Assembly: GCA_003222195.1 (NCBI GenBank)
Contig: QHVB01000030.1
Span: 124,001-188,000, forward strand
Reading direction: 5' to 3'
Length of the DNA stretch: 64,000 bases
DNA from: Gemmatimonadota bacterium
GTDB lineage: Bacteria; Gemmatimonadota; Gemmatimonadetes; Gemmatimonadales; GWC2-71-9
Below, piece after piece: positions 1-9,214 of the stretch (the stretch's first letter is position 1; every line of letters begins with the position of its first letter). The notes below the pieces were generated by a model. The model made no database searches and was not told where the DNA came from. It saw only the letters and a list, made by a program, of their open reading frames with translations. A program made the position numbers and the translations under genes.

Positions 1-969
1 GCCCGGCAGCTCTTCGTGGTCTCGTCGAAGGGTGACGTGCAGCCCAAGGTGCCCGAGGCCGAGACTGAGGCGCAGGAGCGGCGCCGGCGCACGCGGGAGA
101 AGCTCCGCCAGCAATTGAAGGACGGGCAGCTGGAAGAGCGCGACGTCGAGATCGAGGTGCAGCAGCAGAACTTCCCGATGCTCGAGATGATGCAGCCGCC
201 CCAGGGCATGGAAGGGCCGGACATCAATTTCGGCGAAATGATTCAGGAGCTGATCCCGAAGAAGAAAAAGCGCCGCACGGTGCATCTGCACGAGGCGCGT
301 CGCATCCTGATCGACGAGGAGCTGAAGAAGCTGGTCGACATGGACGACGTGGTGAACGAGGCGCTGGACCGCGTCGAGAACCACGGCGTCATCTTCATCG
401 ACGAGATCGACAAGATCACCGGGCAGCGCGGCCAGAGCACGGGCCCCGACGTCTCGCGCGAGGGCGTCCAGCGCGACCTCCTCCCTATCGTCGAGGGCTC
501 GACGGTGCAGACGCGCTACGGCTATGTGCGCACCGATCACATCCTCTTCATCGCGGCGGGCGCATTCCATATCGCCAAGCCGAGCGACCTGATTCCGGAG
601 CTGCAGGGCCGGTTCCCGATTCGCGTCGAGCTGTCGTCGCTGACCGAGGCCGACTTCGTGCGCATCATGACGGAGCCCGAGAATGCGCTGACCAAGCAGT
701 ACGCGGCGCTGTGCGCGTCGGACGGGGCGACGCTTTCGTTCACGGCGGACGGTGTGAAGGAGATCGCGCGCATCGCGGCCAAGGTGAACGAGCGCATGGA
801 AAACATCGGCGCCCGGCGGCTGCACACCGTGATGACGACGTTGCTCGAGGAAGTGATGTTCGAGCTGCCCGACTATCCTTCCAAGAACATCGTGTTCGAC
901 GGGCCCGCGGTACGGGAACGGCTGCTCCGGATCGTCGAGGACGAGGACCTGAGGAAATACATCCTGTAG
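1..969 (+). CDS. hslU: HslU, ATPase subunit of the HslUV protease (5' end missing)
   Basis: HslU is the AAA+ unfoldase that feeds substrates to the HslV peptidase in the cytoplasm. The reading frame is open from base 1, so the start and the Walker A region lie to the left of the window. Visible are the intermediate domain with its charged helices, the Walker B motif GVIFIDEID (about residues 123-131 of the visible part), the sensor region around FIAAGAFH, the sensor-2 segment GARRLHTVM, and the C-terminal tail DLRKYIL, which is the conserved tail that inserts into HslV. The gene would normally follow hslV, which must be outside the window. A strong hairpin terminator follows 25 bases after the stop. 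Identification is secure. Confidence 0.96.
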   Translation, partial: ARQLFVVSSKGDVQPKVPEAETEAQERRRRTREKLRQQLKDGQLEERDVEIEVQQQNFPMLEMMQPPQGMEGPDINFGEMIQELIPKKKKRRTVHLHEARRILIDEELKKLVDMDDVVNEALDRVENHGVIFIDEIDKITGQRGQSTGPDVSREGVQRDLLPIVEGSTVQTRYGYVRTDHILFIAAGAFHIAKPSDLIPELQGRFPIRVELSSLTEADFVRIMTEPENALTKQYAALCASDGATLSFTADGVKEIARIAAKVNERMENIGARRLHTVMTTLLEEVMFELPDYPSKNIVFDGPAVRERLLRIVEDEDLRKYIL

Positions 970-993
970 ACAGCGGTTATGACTTTTGGCGCG

Positions 994-1030
994 CGGCGTG
1001 CCCTTTTGGGGCACGCCGTTTCATTTTGTG
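994..1030 (+). terminator. Rho-independent terminator after hslU
   Basis: A perfect 10-bp stem (994-1003 with 1009-1018, arm CGGCGTGCCC) closes a 5-base loop and is followed by TTTCATTTT. It lies directly after the hslU stop and before the next gene's ribosome binding site. Confidence 0.85.
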
Positions 1031-1075
1031 GGTAAGAAGTGCGATATAGGGGAGCCCACCGTACCGGAGGATGCT

Positions 1076-1498
1076 ATGAAGCGGATCCAGCGCTTGCTGG
1101 CCGTCTCAGCTGTCGCCGCCGTCGCCTGCTCCGACTCCTTCCAGCCCAGCGTCAGCAACGTCAGCGGCATCTACCAAGCCCAGTCGTTCACGACGACCGA
1201 CAACGCCGGGACACATGACTGGATCGTCGCGGGCGCATCCCTCGAGCTGCTGCTCACGCCGCAGGGCACCAGCAGCGGACAGTTGGTTGTCCCCGACACG
1301 ACAGCCAGCGGAGGATTCCTCATCGCCTTGTTGATCGGCTCATGGACGTTGACGGGGGACATCATCAAGTTCGATCAAGCCGTCGACACGTTTGTCCGCG
1401 ACCTCGCCTGGATCGCCACCAAGGACCGGCTCACGGCCGACCAGACCCTCGGCACTGGGACACGAATCAAAGTCGTCCTGACGCGGCAGCCGCTCTAG
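1076..1498 (+). CDS. Small predicted lipoprotein, unknown function
   Basis: 140-residue protein of unknown function. The start at 1076 is chosen because GGAGG lies five bases upstream (1066-1070) and because it is followed at once by a signal peptide (MKRIQRLLAV...) ending in VAAVAC, a plausible lipobox; the frame is open further upstream but that part runs through the hslU terminator. The mature part starts with a Ser/Gln-rich segment, then alternates short beta-like stretches (SGIYQAQSF, SLELLLTPQG, SWTLTGDIIKF), as in small beta-sandwich or barrel lipoproteins common in this type of genome. It probably sits in the periplasm or outer membrane. It stands alone between the hslU terminator and the argF operon. 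Confidence 0.7.
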   Translation: MKRIQRLLAVSAVAAVACSDSFQPSVSNVSGIYQAQSFTTTDNAGTHDWIVAGASLELLLTPQGTSSGQLVVPDTTASGGFLIALLIGSWTLTGDIIKFDQAVDTFVRDLAWIATKDRLTADQTLGTGTRIKVVLTRQPL

Positions 1499-1568
1499 CC
1501 TCAGCCTTGTCCTTCCCGGGGCCCCCGGGTAAAATCCGACACACAAACCTGTCATTTTGACCGACGTT

Positions 1569-1604
1569 CCCCCTCTCCAGTGGGGGAGGGGGTCAGGGGG
1601 TGAG
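1569..1604 (+). repeat. REP-like G/C-rich hairpin just upstream of argF
   Basis: CCCCCTC (1569-1575) pairs with GAGGGGG (1586-1592), followed by GTCAGGGGGTGAGG. This C-tract/G-tract arrangement resembles a dispersed repeat I know from many environmental genomes. The GTGAGGA at its end also supplies the likely ribosome binding site of argF. The repeat assignment rests on recall of the pattern, not on a search. Confidence 0.5.
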
Positions 1605-1607
1605 GAC

Positions 1608-2510
1608 TTGGCGAAGCGCGACTTCCTCCAAATCACCGATTTCAGCCGCAAAGAGATCGAGCAGCTGTTCGACCTCGCCAAGCGGATGAAGGCCCGTGCC
1701 TACCGGGAGACCCCCCTCGACGGCAAGACGCTGGCGATGATCTTCGCGAAGTCCTCCACGCGCACCCGCGTCTCCTTTGAGGTCGGCGCCTACCAGCTGG
1801 GAGGCCAGGCGCTGTTCCTCTCCAGCAGGGACATCCAGATCGGCCGGGGGGAGCCGATCCCCGATACCGCCCGGGTGCTGTCCCGCTACGTCGACGGCAT
1901 CATGATCCGCACGTTTGACCACGCCGAAGTCGAGGAGCTGGCGCGGTTCTCGACGATTCCGGTGATCAACGGGCTCACCGATCTGACCCATCCCTGCCAG
2001 GTGCTGGCCGACATCTTCACGGTCAAGGAGCACCTCGGCGGCTGGGAAGGGAAGCGGATTGCCTGGGTCGGCGACGGCAACAACATGGCCAACGCCTGGC
2101 TCGAGGCGGCCGCCGTGCTGGGCTTCGAGCTTCGGCTCGCGTGCCCCGAGGCGTTCGAGCCCAACCGCGCCAAGTACGAAGCGGCGAAGCAGCACGGCTG
2201 CGTGATGGTCACCGAAGTCCCCGAAGAGGCCGTCGAGGGCGCGCACGTCGTGAACACCGACGTCTGGGCCTCGATGGGACAGGAAGCGGAAGCCGAGGCT
2301 CGGCGGAACGCGTTCAAGGGGTTCACGGTTGATGCGGAGCTGATGAGGCTCGCGGACCCGAAGGCCATCTTCCTGCATTGCTTGCCCGCCCATCGCGGCG
2401 AAGAAGTCACTGCCGACGTAATCGATGGGCCTCAATCTCGCGTCTGGGACGAAGCTGAGAACAGACTGCACGTGCAGAAGGCTCTCCTCGCCACTCTGAT
2501 GGGCTCATGA
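1608..2510 (+). CDS. argF: Ornithine carbamoyltransferase
   Basis: Transfers the carbamoyl group from carbamoyl phosphate to ornithine to give citrulline in arginine synthesis; cytoplasmic. The carbamoyl-phosphate loop SSTRTR (about residues 49-54), HPCQ, the ornithine-side segment NTDVWASMGQE and the HCLPAHRGEEV signature are all present. About 300 residues is the normal family length. TTG at 1608 is preferred because it follows GTGAGGA and begins right where the family begins (AKRDFLQITDFS). A longer frame back to 1557 would only translate the repeat. The stop overlaps the gcvT start by four bases (ATGA), so the two genes are probably translated together. Confidence 0.95.
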   Translation: MAKRDFLQITDFSRKEIEQLFDLAKRMKARAYRETPLDGKTLAMIFAKSSTRTRVSFEVGAYQLGGQALFLSSRDIQIGRGEPIPDTARVLSRYVDGIMIRTFDHAEVEELARFSTIPVINGLTDLTHPCQVLADIFTVKEHLGGWEGKRIAWVGDGNNMANAWLEAAAVLGFELRLACPEAFEPNRAKYEAAKQHGCVMVTEVPEEAVEGAHVVNTDVWASMGQEAEAEARRNAFKGFTVDAELMRLADPKAIFLHCLPAHRGEEVTADVIDGPQSRVWDEAENRLHVQKALLATLMGS

Positions 2511-3619
2511 CCACGACTCCCGAGACCCTAAAACGAACCCCGCTTCATGACGTGCACGTCGCCCTCGGCGCCAAGATGGTGCCGTTCGCCGGCTTCGAAA
2601 TGCCCGTGACCTATCCCAGCGGCATCAACAGCGAGCACCGCGCCGTGCGTGAGGACGTCGGCGTGTTCGACGTCTCGCACATGGGCGAGTTCGAGATCAC
2701 CGGACCCGACCGGAATGCATTCGTGCAGCGTGTGACGTGCAATGATGTGAGCGCACTCAGCCCGGGTCAGGCACAGTATTCCGGCATCCTGACAAAGGAC
2801 GGGACATTCGTCGACGACTGCCTCGTCTATCGCTTTGAAGACAAGCTGATGATGGTGGTGAACGCGTCGAACATTCAGAAGGATTGGGACCACATCCTCG
2901 ATCAGAAGGCCGGCGCGAACGTCCGCCTGCGCGACATCTCGGACGAAACCGCCCTCCTCGCGGTGCAGGGTCCCAAAGCCGAGGCACTCGTCGGCCAGCT
3001 CACAAGCATCGGCGTCGCCATGGTTCCGTATTACCACTTCGCGCAAGGCAAAGTCGCCGGCGTGCAGTGCTTCATCTCGCGCACCGGCTACACGGGCGAG
3101 GACGGGTTCGAGCTGTACTGTCGCGCCGCCGATGTCGAGAAGCTCTGGCACGCGCTCGTCGGGGCGGGGCGGGCGGAGCCCGTCGGCCTGGGCGCGCGCG
3201 ACACGCTGCGGCTGGAAGCCGGGCTGCCGCTGTACGGCAACGACATCGACGACACCACCACGCCGTACGAAGCGGGGCTCGCGTTCATCGTGAAGCTCGA
3301 GAAGGGGGCGCCGTTCACGGGCCTCGAGGCTCTGAAGCACCAGAAACTCGATGGGGTGAAGCGCCGGCTGATCGGCTTCAAGGTGACGGAGCCGAAAGCG
3401 ATCGCGCGCCACGACTATCCCGTGTTCCTCGACGGCACGCAGGTGGACGTCGTGCGCAGCGGCACGGTCACGCCGACGGTGAACGCCGCGATCGGCACGA
3501 CGTATCTGCCGGCGGATCGGGCCAGGGCCGGCACCAAGATCGAAATCGACATCCGCGGCAAGATGGTGACCGCGGAAACGGTGAAGCTGCCGTTCGTGCC
3601 GCACAGGACGAAGAAGTGA
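2507..3619 (+). CDS. gcvT: Glycine cleavage system T protein (aminomethyltransferase)
   Basis: T protein takes the aminomethyl group from the lipoylated H protein and passes the one-carbon unit to tetrahydrofolate, releasing ammonia. The 370-residue length fits the family. The N-terminal segment TPLHDVHVALGAKMVPFAGF, GVFDVSHMGEF, the folate-side region RTGYTGEDGFELYC and LGARDTLRLEAGLPLYGND are typical. It begins inside the argF stop (ATGA) and its own stop overlaps the next start. The H and P proteins of the system are not in the window, so this gene is separated from its usual partners. Confidence 0.95.
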   Translation: MTTTPETLKRTPLHDVHVALGAKMVPFAGFEMPVTYPSGINSEHRAVREDVGVFDVSHMGEFEITGPDRNAFVQRVTCNDVSALSPGQAQYSGILTKDGTFVDDCLVYRFEDKLMMVVNASNIQKDWDHILDQKAGANVRLRDISDETALLAVQGPKAEALVGQLTSIGVAMVPYYHFAQGKVAGVQCFISRTGYTGEDGFELYCRAADVEKLWHALVGAGRAEPVGLGARDTLRLEAGLPLYGNDIDDTTTPYEAGLAFIVKLEKGAPFTGLEALKHQKLDGVKRRLIGFKVTEPKAIARHDYPVFLDGTQVDVVRSGTVTPTVNAAIGTTYLPADRARAGTKIEIDIRGKMVTAETVKLPFVPHRTKK

Positions 3620-4114
3620 GAGTCGGCATCCTGACGATCTCGGATCTGGGCGCCGTGGGCCAGCGTGCCGACACGTCAGGCGACGCGATTCTCGACTGGG
3701 CGGCAGAGCGCGGCTACGAGGTCGTGGTCCGCAGTATCGTCGCCGACGAGACCGACCGCATCGCGGGGAAACTGGCGCGCTGGGCCGATTCGAACGAGGT
3801 GGACGTCGTCCTGACGACGGGCGGCACCGGCCTCACCGAGCGCGATGTAACCCCAGAAGCGACCGCGGCCATCCTCGAGCGCGAGGCCGAGGGAATCGCG
3901 GAAGCCATCCGCGCGGCTTCAGGTCCGGGATTTCCTCGTGCATGGTTGTCGCGAGGCAGGGCAGGGACTCGGGGCAAGACGTTGATCGTGAACCTGCCAG
4001 GCTCCACGAACGGTGTTAACGAAGGGCTCGCAGTCCTGGCTCAATTCCTCGACCATGCCGTGGATCTTTTGCGCGGCGCTGACACCGGGCACCAGGCACC
4101 TGAAACCGCTTCTC

Positions 4115-4122
<8 letters not shown>
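3616..4122 (+). CDS. mog: MogA/MoaB-type molybdopterin adenylyltransferase
   Basis: 168-residue member of the MogA/MoaB family, which activates molybdopterin by adenylylation before molybdenum insertion. The start GTG at 3616 overlaps the gcvT stop. The beginning VGILTISDLGAVGQR, the TTGGTGLTERDVTPEA motif and NLPGSTNGVNE are the family signatures. The last about 14 residues (after the family's usual end near FLDHAVDLLRG) are coded by 4080-4107, a stretch that shares the 11-mer GGTGCCTGGTG (reverse strand) with a segment at 58420-58430, so the tail looks repeat-derived. The final eight bases overlap the next gene's start. No other molybdenum cofactor gene is nearby. Confidence 0.88.
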
Positions 4123-5662
<1,540 letters not shown>

Positions 5663-5743
5663 CCCCGCCCCAAAAACATCGCTCCCAGAGTCTCTAGCGC
5701 CCTGCTCGGAGCCCCCGGAGCCCTTGGAGCCGCTGGAGCACGC

Positions 5744-7453
5744 GTGGATTTTAGAATCGACCCCGAGTTGTGCGTCGCGTGCTTGGCGTGTGTGCGCGTC
5801 TGCCCCTCCGATGCCGTCGCGGTCGAAGGCGAAAGAGTCTGGATTGTGGACGAGGCCTGCACCCGCGTCGGCCTCTGCCTGCCTGCATGCCCCCACGAAG
5901 CCATCATTGCCGTCGGTGACGCGACACGGGCGCTGGAATTCGCGCTCAGCCGCCAGGCCGTGCTCATCCTCGCTGTCGAGTCGGCGGCCTGGTTCTATCC
6001 GGCAACGCCCGAGCAGGTCGTCAACGCCTGCTACGCCGCCGGCTTCGGCACTGTCCACCGCGGCGTGCTGGGGGACGAGCTGGTGGCCAAGCAATACCTC
6101 GACCTCTGGGCCGAGGAGGAGTGGGGGACGGGGGGGACGGTGATTCGCAGTACCTGTCCCGTCATCGTGGAGACGATCAAGAACCAGTATCCCGAGCTGA
6201 TCCCCTATCTCGCCCCGGTGGCGACCCCGATCGAGGCGGAGGCCCGGTATCTCAAGGCGCTGTACGGGGCGGATACCCCCATCGTGTACGCCGGCGTCTG
6301 CCTGACGGAGGGGGGCGACGACGTGGATGCCGCCATCACGCTCAGCGAGCTGGAGGGGATCCTCAAGAAGCGGGGCGTTCGGGTCCAGGACCAGCCGTTG
6401 TTCTACAGCCGCATTCCGGAGGAGCGGCGCCGCTACTGGAGCACCGCGGGCGGCCTGCCGATCGAGTTATTAAAGGAAGAGCGGCAGTCGAGCCGCCGCT
6501 TCCGCAAGGTTCGGGGACTCGGGGCGCTGGAAGGGATCGCACGCGCGGTGGCCGTGGACCGCATCGACCTGGGCTTCGTCGACATCCTGCCTTGCGAGGG
6601 CTGTCTCGACCATCCGCTGCTCGGCCCCAAAGAGGAGCTGTTCCGCCGCCGGGCGATCGTGGGGGCGACCGAGCCGCCGCGCGCGCTGGGGCCGGTGCTG
6701 GCCGACGGGATCGAGATCGACGTGGGCTCCGCGTTCGCGATCGCGGTGAACGGCGTGGCGCCGTCGGCCGAGTCGGTGGAGGACATCCTGGAGCAGATCG
6801 GGCTCGCGCCCAACGGCCGCCCCTGGGATTCGGGCGCCTGCGGCTACGAGACCTGCCAGGACTTCGCGGTGGCGGCGGCGCAGGGGCGGACATCGCTGAA
6901 GTCGTGCCCGCGCTATCTCGAGCGGCAGGCGGCGCTGGCGCAGCAGCAGGCGGCGGTCGATGCGCTGACGGGTCTGGCGTCGTTCCGCGTGTTGCGCGAC
7001 CGGTTGGCCAACGAGGTGGCGCGCTGTCACCGCAGCGGCGAGCATTTTGCCGTGCTGTTTCTGGACCTCGACAATTTCAAACAGGTGAACGACCGGTTCG
7101 GGCACGAGGCGGGGAACGCGGTGCTGCGCGAGACGGCGCAACGGTGTACCGCCCACATCCGGTCGACCGACCTGGCGGGCCGCTATGGCGGCGACGAGTT
7201 CGTTGTGGTATTGGTAGGGACGGGTGTAGATGGAGCGCGCGGCGTCGCCGAGAAAGTGCGCGCGGCGGTCGAGGAAGCGGGGGTGGGGATGGGCTATCCG
7301 GCGGGCGTCGTGACGGCGAGCATTGGGGTCGCCGAGTACGGGCCGGACAAGAAGGACGAGGACGTGCTGGTCGCGGCGGACCGGGCGTTGTATCGGGCCA
7401 AGGCCGCGGGCCGCAATCAGGTTGCCACCAGTGAGGAGGAGCAAGCCACGTGA
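5744..7453 (+). CDS. Ferredoxin / [FeFe]-hydrogenase-like / FeS / GGDEF fusion: predicted redox-sensing diguanylate cyclase
   Basis: 569 residues in four modules. (1) Residues 1-55: double ferredoxin; first set C10, C13, C16, C20 complete, second set C39, C45, C49 with Val42 where a Cys is expected. (2) About 65-345: domain like the large-subunit C-terminal part of [FeFe] hydrogenases; Cys are kept at C138 (STCP), C186 (GVCLTE) and C284/C287 (PCEGC), but the flanking motifs for the di-iron site are not canonical. (3) 361-390: FeS domain of RnfB type (GACGYETC...C388) with Ser363 in place of its first Cys. (4) 405-560: GGDEF cyclase with intact GGDEF (482-486) and inhibitory site R473-x-x-D476. 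It should make c-di-GMP under control of an iron-sulfur sensor; hydrogenase activity is unlikely. GTG at 5744 follows GGAG. Its stop overlaps the next start. Confidence 0.88.
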   Translation: MDFRIDPELCVACLACVRVCPSDAVAVEGERVWIVDEACTRVGLCLPACPHEAIIAVGDATRALEFALSRQAVLILAVESAAWFYPATPEQVVNACYAAGFGTVHRGVLGDELVAKQYLDLWAEEEWGTGGTVIRSTCPVIVETIKNQYPELIPYLAPVATPIEAEARYLKALYGADTPIVYAGVCLTEGGDDVDAAITLSELEGILKKRGVRVQDQPLFYSRIPEERRRYWSTAGGLPIELLKEERQSSRRFRKVRGLGALEGIARAVAVDRIDLGFVDILPCEGCLDHPLLGPKEELFRRRAIVGATEPPRALGPVLADGIEIDVGSAFAIAVNGVAPSAESVEDILEQIGLAPNGRPWDSGACGYETCQDFAVAAAQGRTSLKSCPRYLERQAALAQQQAAVDALTGLASFRVLRDRLANEVARCHRSGEHFAVLFLDLDNFKQVNDRFGHEAGNAVLRETAQRCTAHIRSTDLAGRYGGDEFVVVLVGTGVDGARGVAEKVRAAVEEAGVGMGYPAGVVTASIGVAEYGPDKKDEDVLVAADRALYRAKAAGRNQVATSEEEQAT

Positions 7454-8172
7454 CTTCCAGTTTCGAGCCCGCGTCGGATCAGTCGTTGCCACTCGGCGGT
7501 GGAACGCCCGATCCGTGGGGGATGAAGCGGGTGGAGAATCTGATCACGGCACTGACGGGCGTCTTGTCGGCGCGCGTCGTCGTGACGCCGCTGGGCGAAG
7601 TGAGCGAGGTGCACGTCCTCACCAAGAGCGACATCCACCCCAAGCAGGTCGTCCGCAACATCGAGTCGGCGCTGATGGCGCAGCTCGGCTTCAAGATCGA
7701 TCATCGCAAGATCAGCGTGGCGCAGACGGCGGATGTGCGGCCGATCGAGGCGCTGCAGGAAGAGGCGATCAGCGAGCGCTCCAAGCGGCGCGTCGTGGTG
7801 TTCAAGAGCCTCGAGGTGCGGCCGTCGGAGCGCCCGCAGCGCGTGCAGGTCCGCGTGAAGCTGGCGTTCGGCGACAAGGAGGCGCAGGCCGAGGAGGTGG
7901 GGACCGACACGACGCGCAATCGGGTGGAAGCGGCGGCGCGCGCCACGGCGAGCTGTCTCGACGATTTGCTGCCTGACAATTCGATCGCGCTCGAGGGCGC
8001 CCAGATCATCGATGCGTTCGATCGCAAATTCGTCCTCGTCGCTTGCCACGGCCTCGGCGGGCGCGAAGCGCAATTACTCACCGGAACCTGCGAGATTCGC
8101 GAATCGGCCGAGCGCAGCGCGGTGCTCGCGGTGCTCGATGCAACCAATCGCTGGGTCGACGCCAGGCGTTAA
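7450..8172 (+). CDS. Unknown protein co-translated with the hydrogenase-like GGDEF protein
   Basis: 240 residues, not recognised with certainty. GTG at 7450 overlaps the stop of the cyclase (GTGA), which points to a joint role. The N-terminal half (about 22-90) carries RVENLITALTGVLSARVVV, EVHVLTKSD, HPKQVVRNIESALMAQLGF and IDHRKISVAQ, a pattern I recall from uncharacterised proteins of thermophilic Firmicutes and Actinobacteria. The C-terminal half (about 110-240) has repeated beta-alpha features, with RVQVRVKLAFGDKEAQAEE and a Thr/Asn-Arg-rich helix. There is no signal peptide or membrane segment, so it is probably cytoplasmic. It could be a partner or ligand-binding adaptor of the cyclase; that is inference from gene order only. 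Confidence 0.75.
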   Translation: MTSSFEPASDQSLPLGGGTPDPWGMKRVENLITALTGVLSARVVVTPLGEVSEVHVLTKSDIHPKQVVRNIESALMAQLGFKIDHRKISVAQTADVRPIEALQEEAISERSKRRVVVFKSLEVRPSERPQRVQVRVKLAFGDKEAQAEEVGTDTTRNRVEAAARATASCLDDLLPDNSIALEGAQIIDAFDRKFVLVACHGLGGREAQLLTGTCEIRESAERSAVLAVLDATNRWVDARR

Positions 8173-8209
8173 CTAGTTGTCTGTTTGCCACTTAGCGTCT
8201 TGGCGCCTC

Positions 8210-8232
8210 AGCGACCCGAAGTTCGGGTCGCT
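8210..8232. terminator. Perfect 11-bp inverted repeat, possible terminator
   Basis: AGCGACCCGAA at 8210-8220 and its exact complement at 8222-8232 flank a single G. It lies 38 bases after the stop of the upstream gene. No clear T-run follows (CCTTCCCG), so it could be a terminator of low efficiency, a processing hairpin or a dispersed repeat; the preceding string CTTAGCGTCTTGGCG also looks repeat-like. Confidence 0.45.
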
Positions 8233-8306
8233 CCTTCCCGTAGTGGTTACGACTAGGGTCTAGTCCCATCTAGCGGACTTTCCGTTTTAGCAGTATTTCG
8301 GGTTTC

Positions 8307-8906
8307 GTGGCTCCTACTAGAACCAAGCGTTATTGGGGGACGCAGCGTGTGGCTCGCGTGCTGCAGGTGACGCCGGCTACGGTTGCGAACTGGATCGACC
8401 AGGGCCATTTGAAGGGGCATCGGACGCCGACGGGTCGCCGGCGCGTGGCGGCGGCGGATCTCGCCGAGTTTCTGCGGGCGCACGGGATGGCGGTGCCCAA
8501 TGAGCTGTCGACTGCGCGGGAGCGGCCGATCGTGGTGGTCGTCGAGGACGATCCCGGCTATCTGAAGGCGCTCGTCCGCATGGTGCAGCACGAGGCGCCG
8601 GAGGTGGAGGTCGTCGAAGCGATGACGGGCGTCGACGGGTTGCTCGAGATCGGCCGGGTGAGCCCCGATCTCGTTGTACTTGACTATGCGTTGCCCGATT
8701 TGAACGCGGTGCAGATCGTGGAGCGGCTGGTAGACACGTCCAAACGACTGACTGCGCCCGTGATGATCGTCACGGGCGGAATGCCGGCGAATGCCGAGCT
8801 TGATCTACGGCGGCTGGGCGTGCGGGCGATCGTGAACAAGGTGGACGGCATGGGGGTGGTTATCGAGGCAATGCGGCGTGTGTTGCAGGCGCGGAAGGTT
8901 GCGTAG
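8307..8906 (+). CDS. HTH (MerR/excisionase-type) plus receiver domain regulator
   Basis: 199-residue regulator. Residues 8-58 form a helix-turn-helix of the MerR/excisionase type (WGTQRVARVLQVTPATVANWIDQ then TGRRRVAAADLAEFL), and residues 74-195 form a CheY-like receiver with the acidic pair Glu80/Asp81-Asp82, phosphoacceptor Asp126 (LVVLDYALP), Thr156 and Lys178. The order, DNA-binding domain first, is the reverse of most response regulators. All key receiver residues are present, so phosphorylation is plausible, but no kinase is adjacent. The start GTG at 8307 is the first in the frame; no strong ribosome binding site is visible. Its place between a c-di-GMP synthase and an HD-GYP protein suggests a role in the same response, by inference. 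Confidence 0.88.
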   Translation: MAPTRTKRYWGTQRVARVLQVTPATVANWIDQGHLKGHRTPTGRRRVAAADLAEFLRAHGMAVPNELSTARERPIVVVVEDDPGYLKALVRMVQHEAPEVEVVEAMTGVDGLLEIGRVSPDLVVLDYALPDLNAVQIVERLVDTSKRLTAPVMIVTGGMPANAELDLRRLGVRAIVNKVDGMGVVIEAMRRVLQARKVA

Positions 8907-8936
8907 TGGATTTTCCAAACGAATACAGGGGGCCCC

Positions 8937-9061
8937 GGGTCACCGCTAGCTAGAGCGGAGCGTAGCGAACAGTAGACGAGCGGAGCGTCGGGCACGCTAT
9001 AGAGAGGCGTGCCACTCCTAGGCGAGGCTGTAACACTCGCTGGACCCAATAAGGGGGTGAC
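8937..9061 (+). ncRNA. Candidate structured leader RNA upstream of the HD-GYP gene
   Basis: Several stems can be drawn by eye: GGCACGC/GCGTGCC (8990-9013 region), GCGAG/CTCGC (9022-9040 region), and an outer helix GTCACC (8939-8944) with GGTGAC (9056-9061). GGGTC at 8937-8941 can instead pair with GACCC (9043-9047), which excludes the outer helix, so two alternative folds exist. The outer helix also covers the GGGGGTGA that would serve as ribosome binding site for the micro-ORF at 9067. It does not match the c-di-GMP-I riboswitch pattern I know. No fold was computed. Confidence 0.35.
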
Positions 9062-9066
9062 GCTCA

Positions 9067-9141
9067 ATGTTGCAACTGCTCGCTTTTCTGTTCACAGCAG
9101 TCGCGAAGTTGTTTTTCGCAGATGGCACGGTTTCAATCTAG
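9067..9141 (+). CDS. Possible 24-residue hydrophobic leader peptide
   Basis: ATG at 9067 with GGGGGTGA six bases upstream begins a 24-codon frame ending at TAG 9139-9141. The product MLQLLAFLFTAVAKLFF... is one hydrophobic helix with a single Lys. It ends 73 bases before the chosen start of the HD-GYP gene. It could be a translated leader controlling the downstream gene, a small membrane peptide, or chance; the good ribosome binding site and composition argue mildly against chance. Confidence 0.35.
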   Translation: MLQLLAFLFTAVAKLFFADGTVSI

Positions 9142-9214
9142 CGATGGCGTAGGGCCCCCTCGGTTTTCTTGGTCACGTGTCTCCTTGGTCGCGTGTCTCC
9201 TGGAAGGGATTTGG

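Noticed and set aside
2528..3604. Long minus-strand frame opposite gcvT
   Set aside because: Shadow frame; gcvT covers it with clear family motifs.
6121..7434. Long open frame (437 codons) overlapping the GGDEF fusion gene on the same strand
   Set aside because: Composition is Arg/Gly-rich shadow coding of a GC-rich gene; no motif, and the frame at 5744 has full domain matches.
8937..9061. c-di-GMP-I riboswitch upstream of the HD-GYP gene
   Set aside because: GGTCAC at the start is suggestive, but the conserved internal loops of the class are not present; kept only as an unclassified structured leader.
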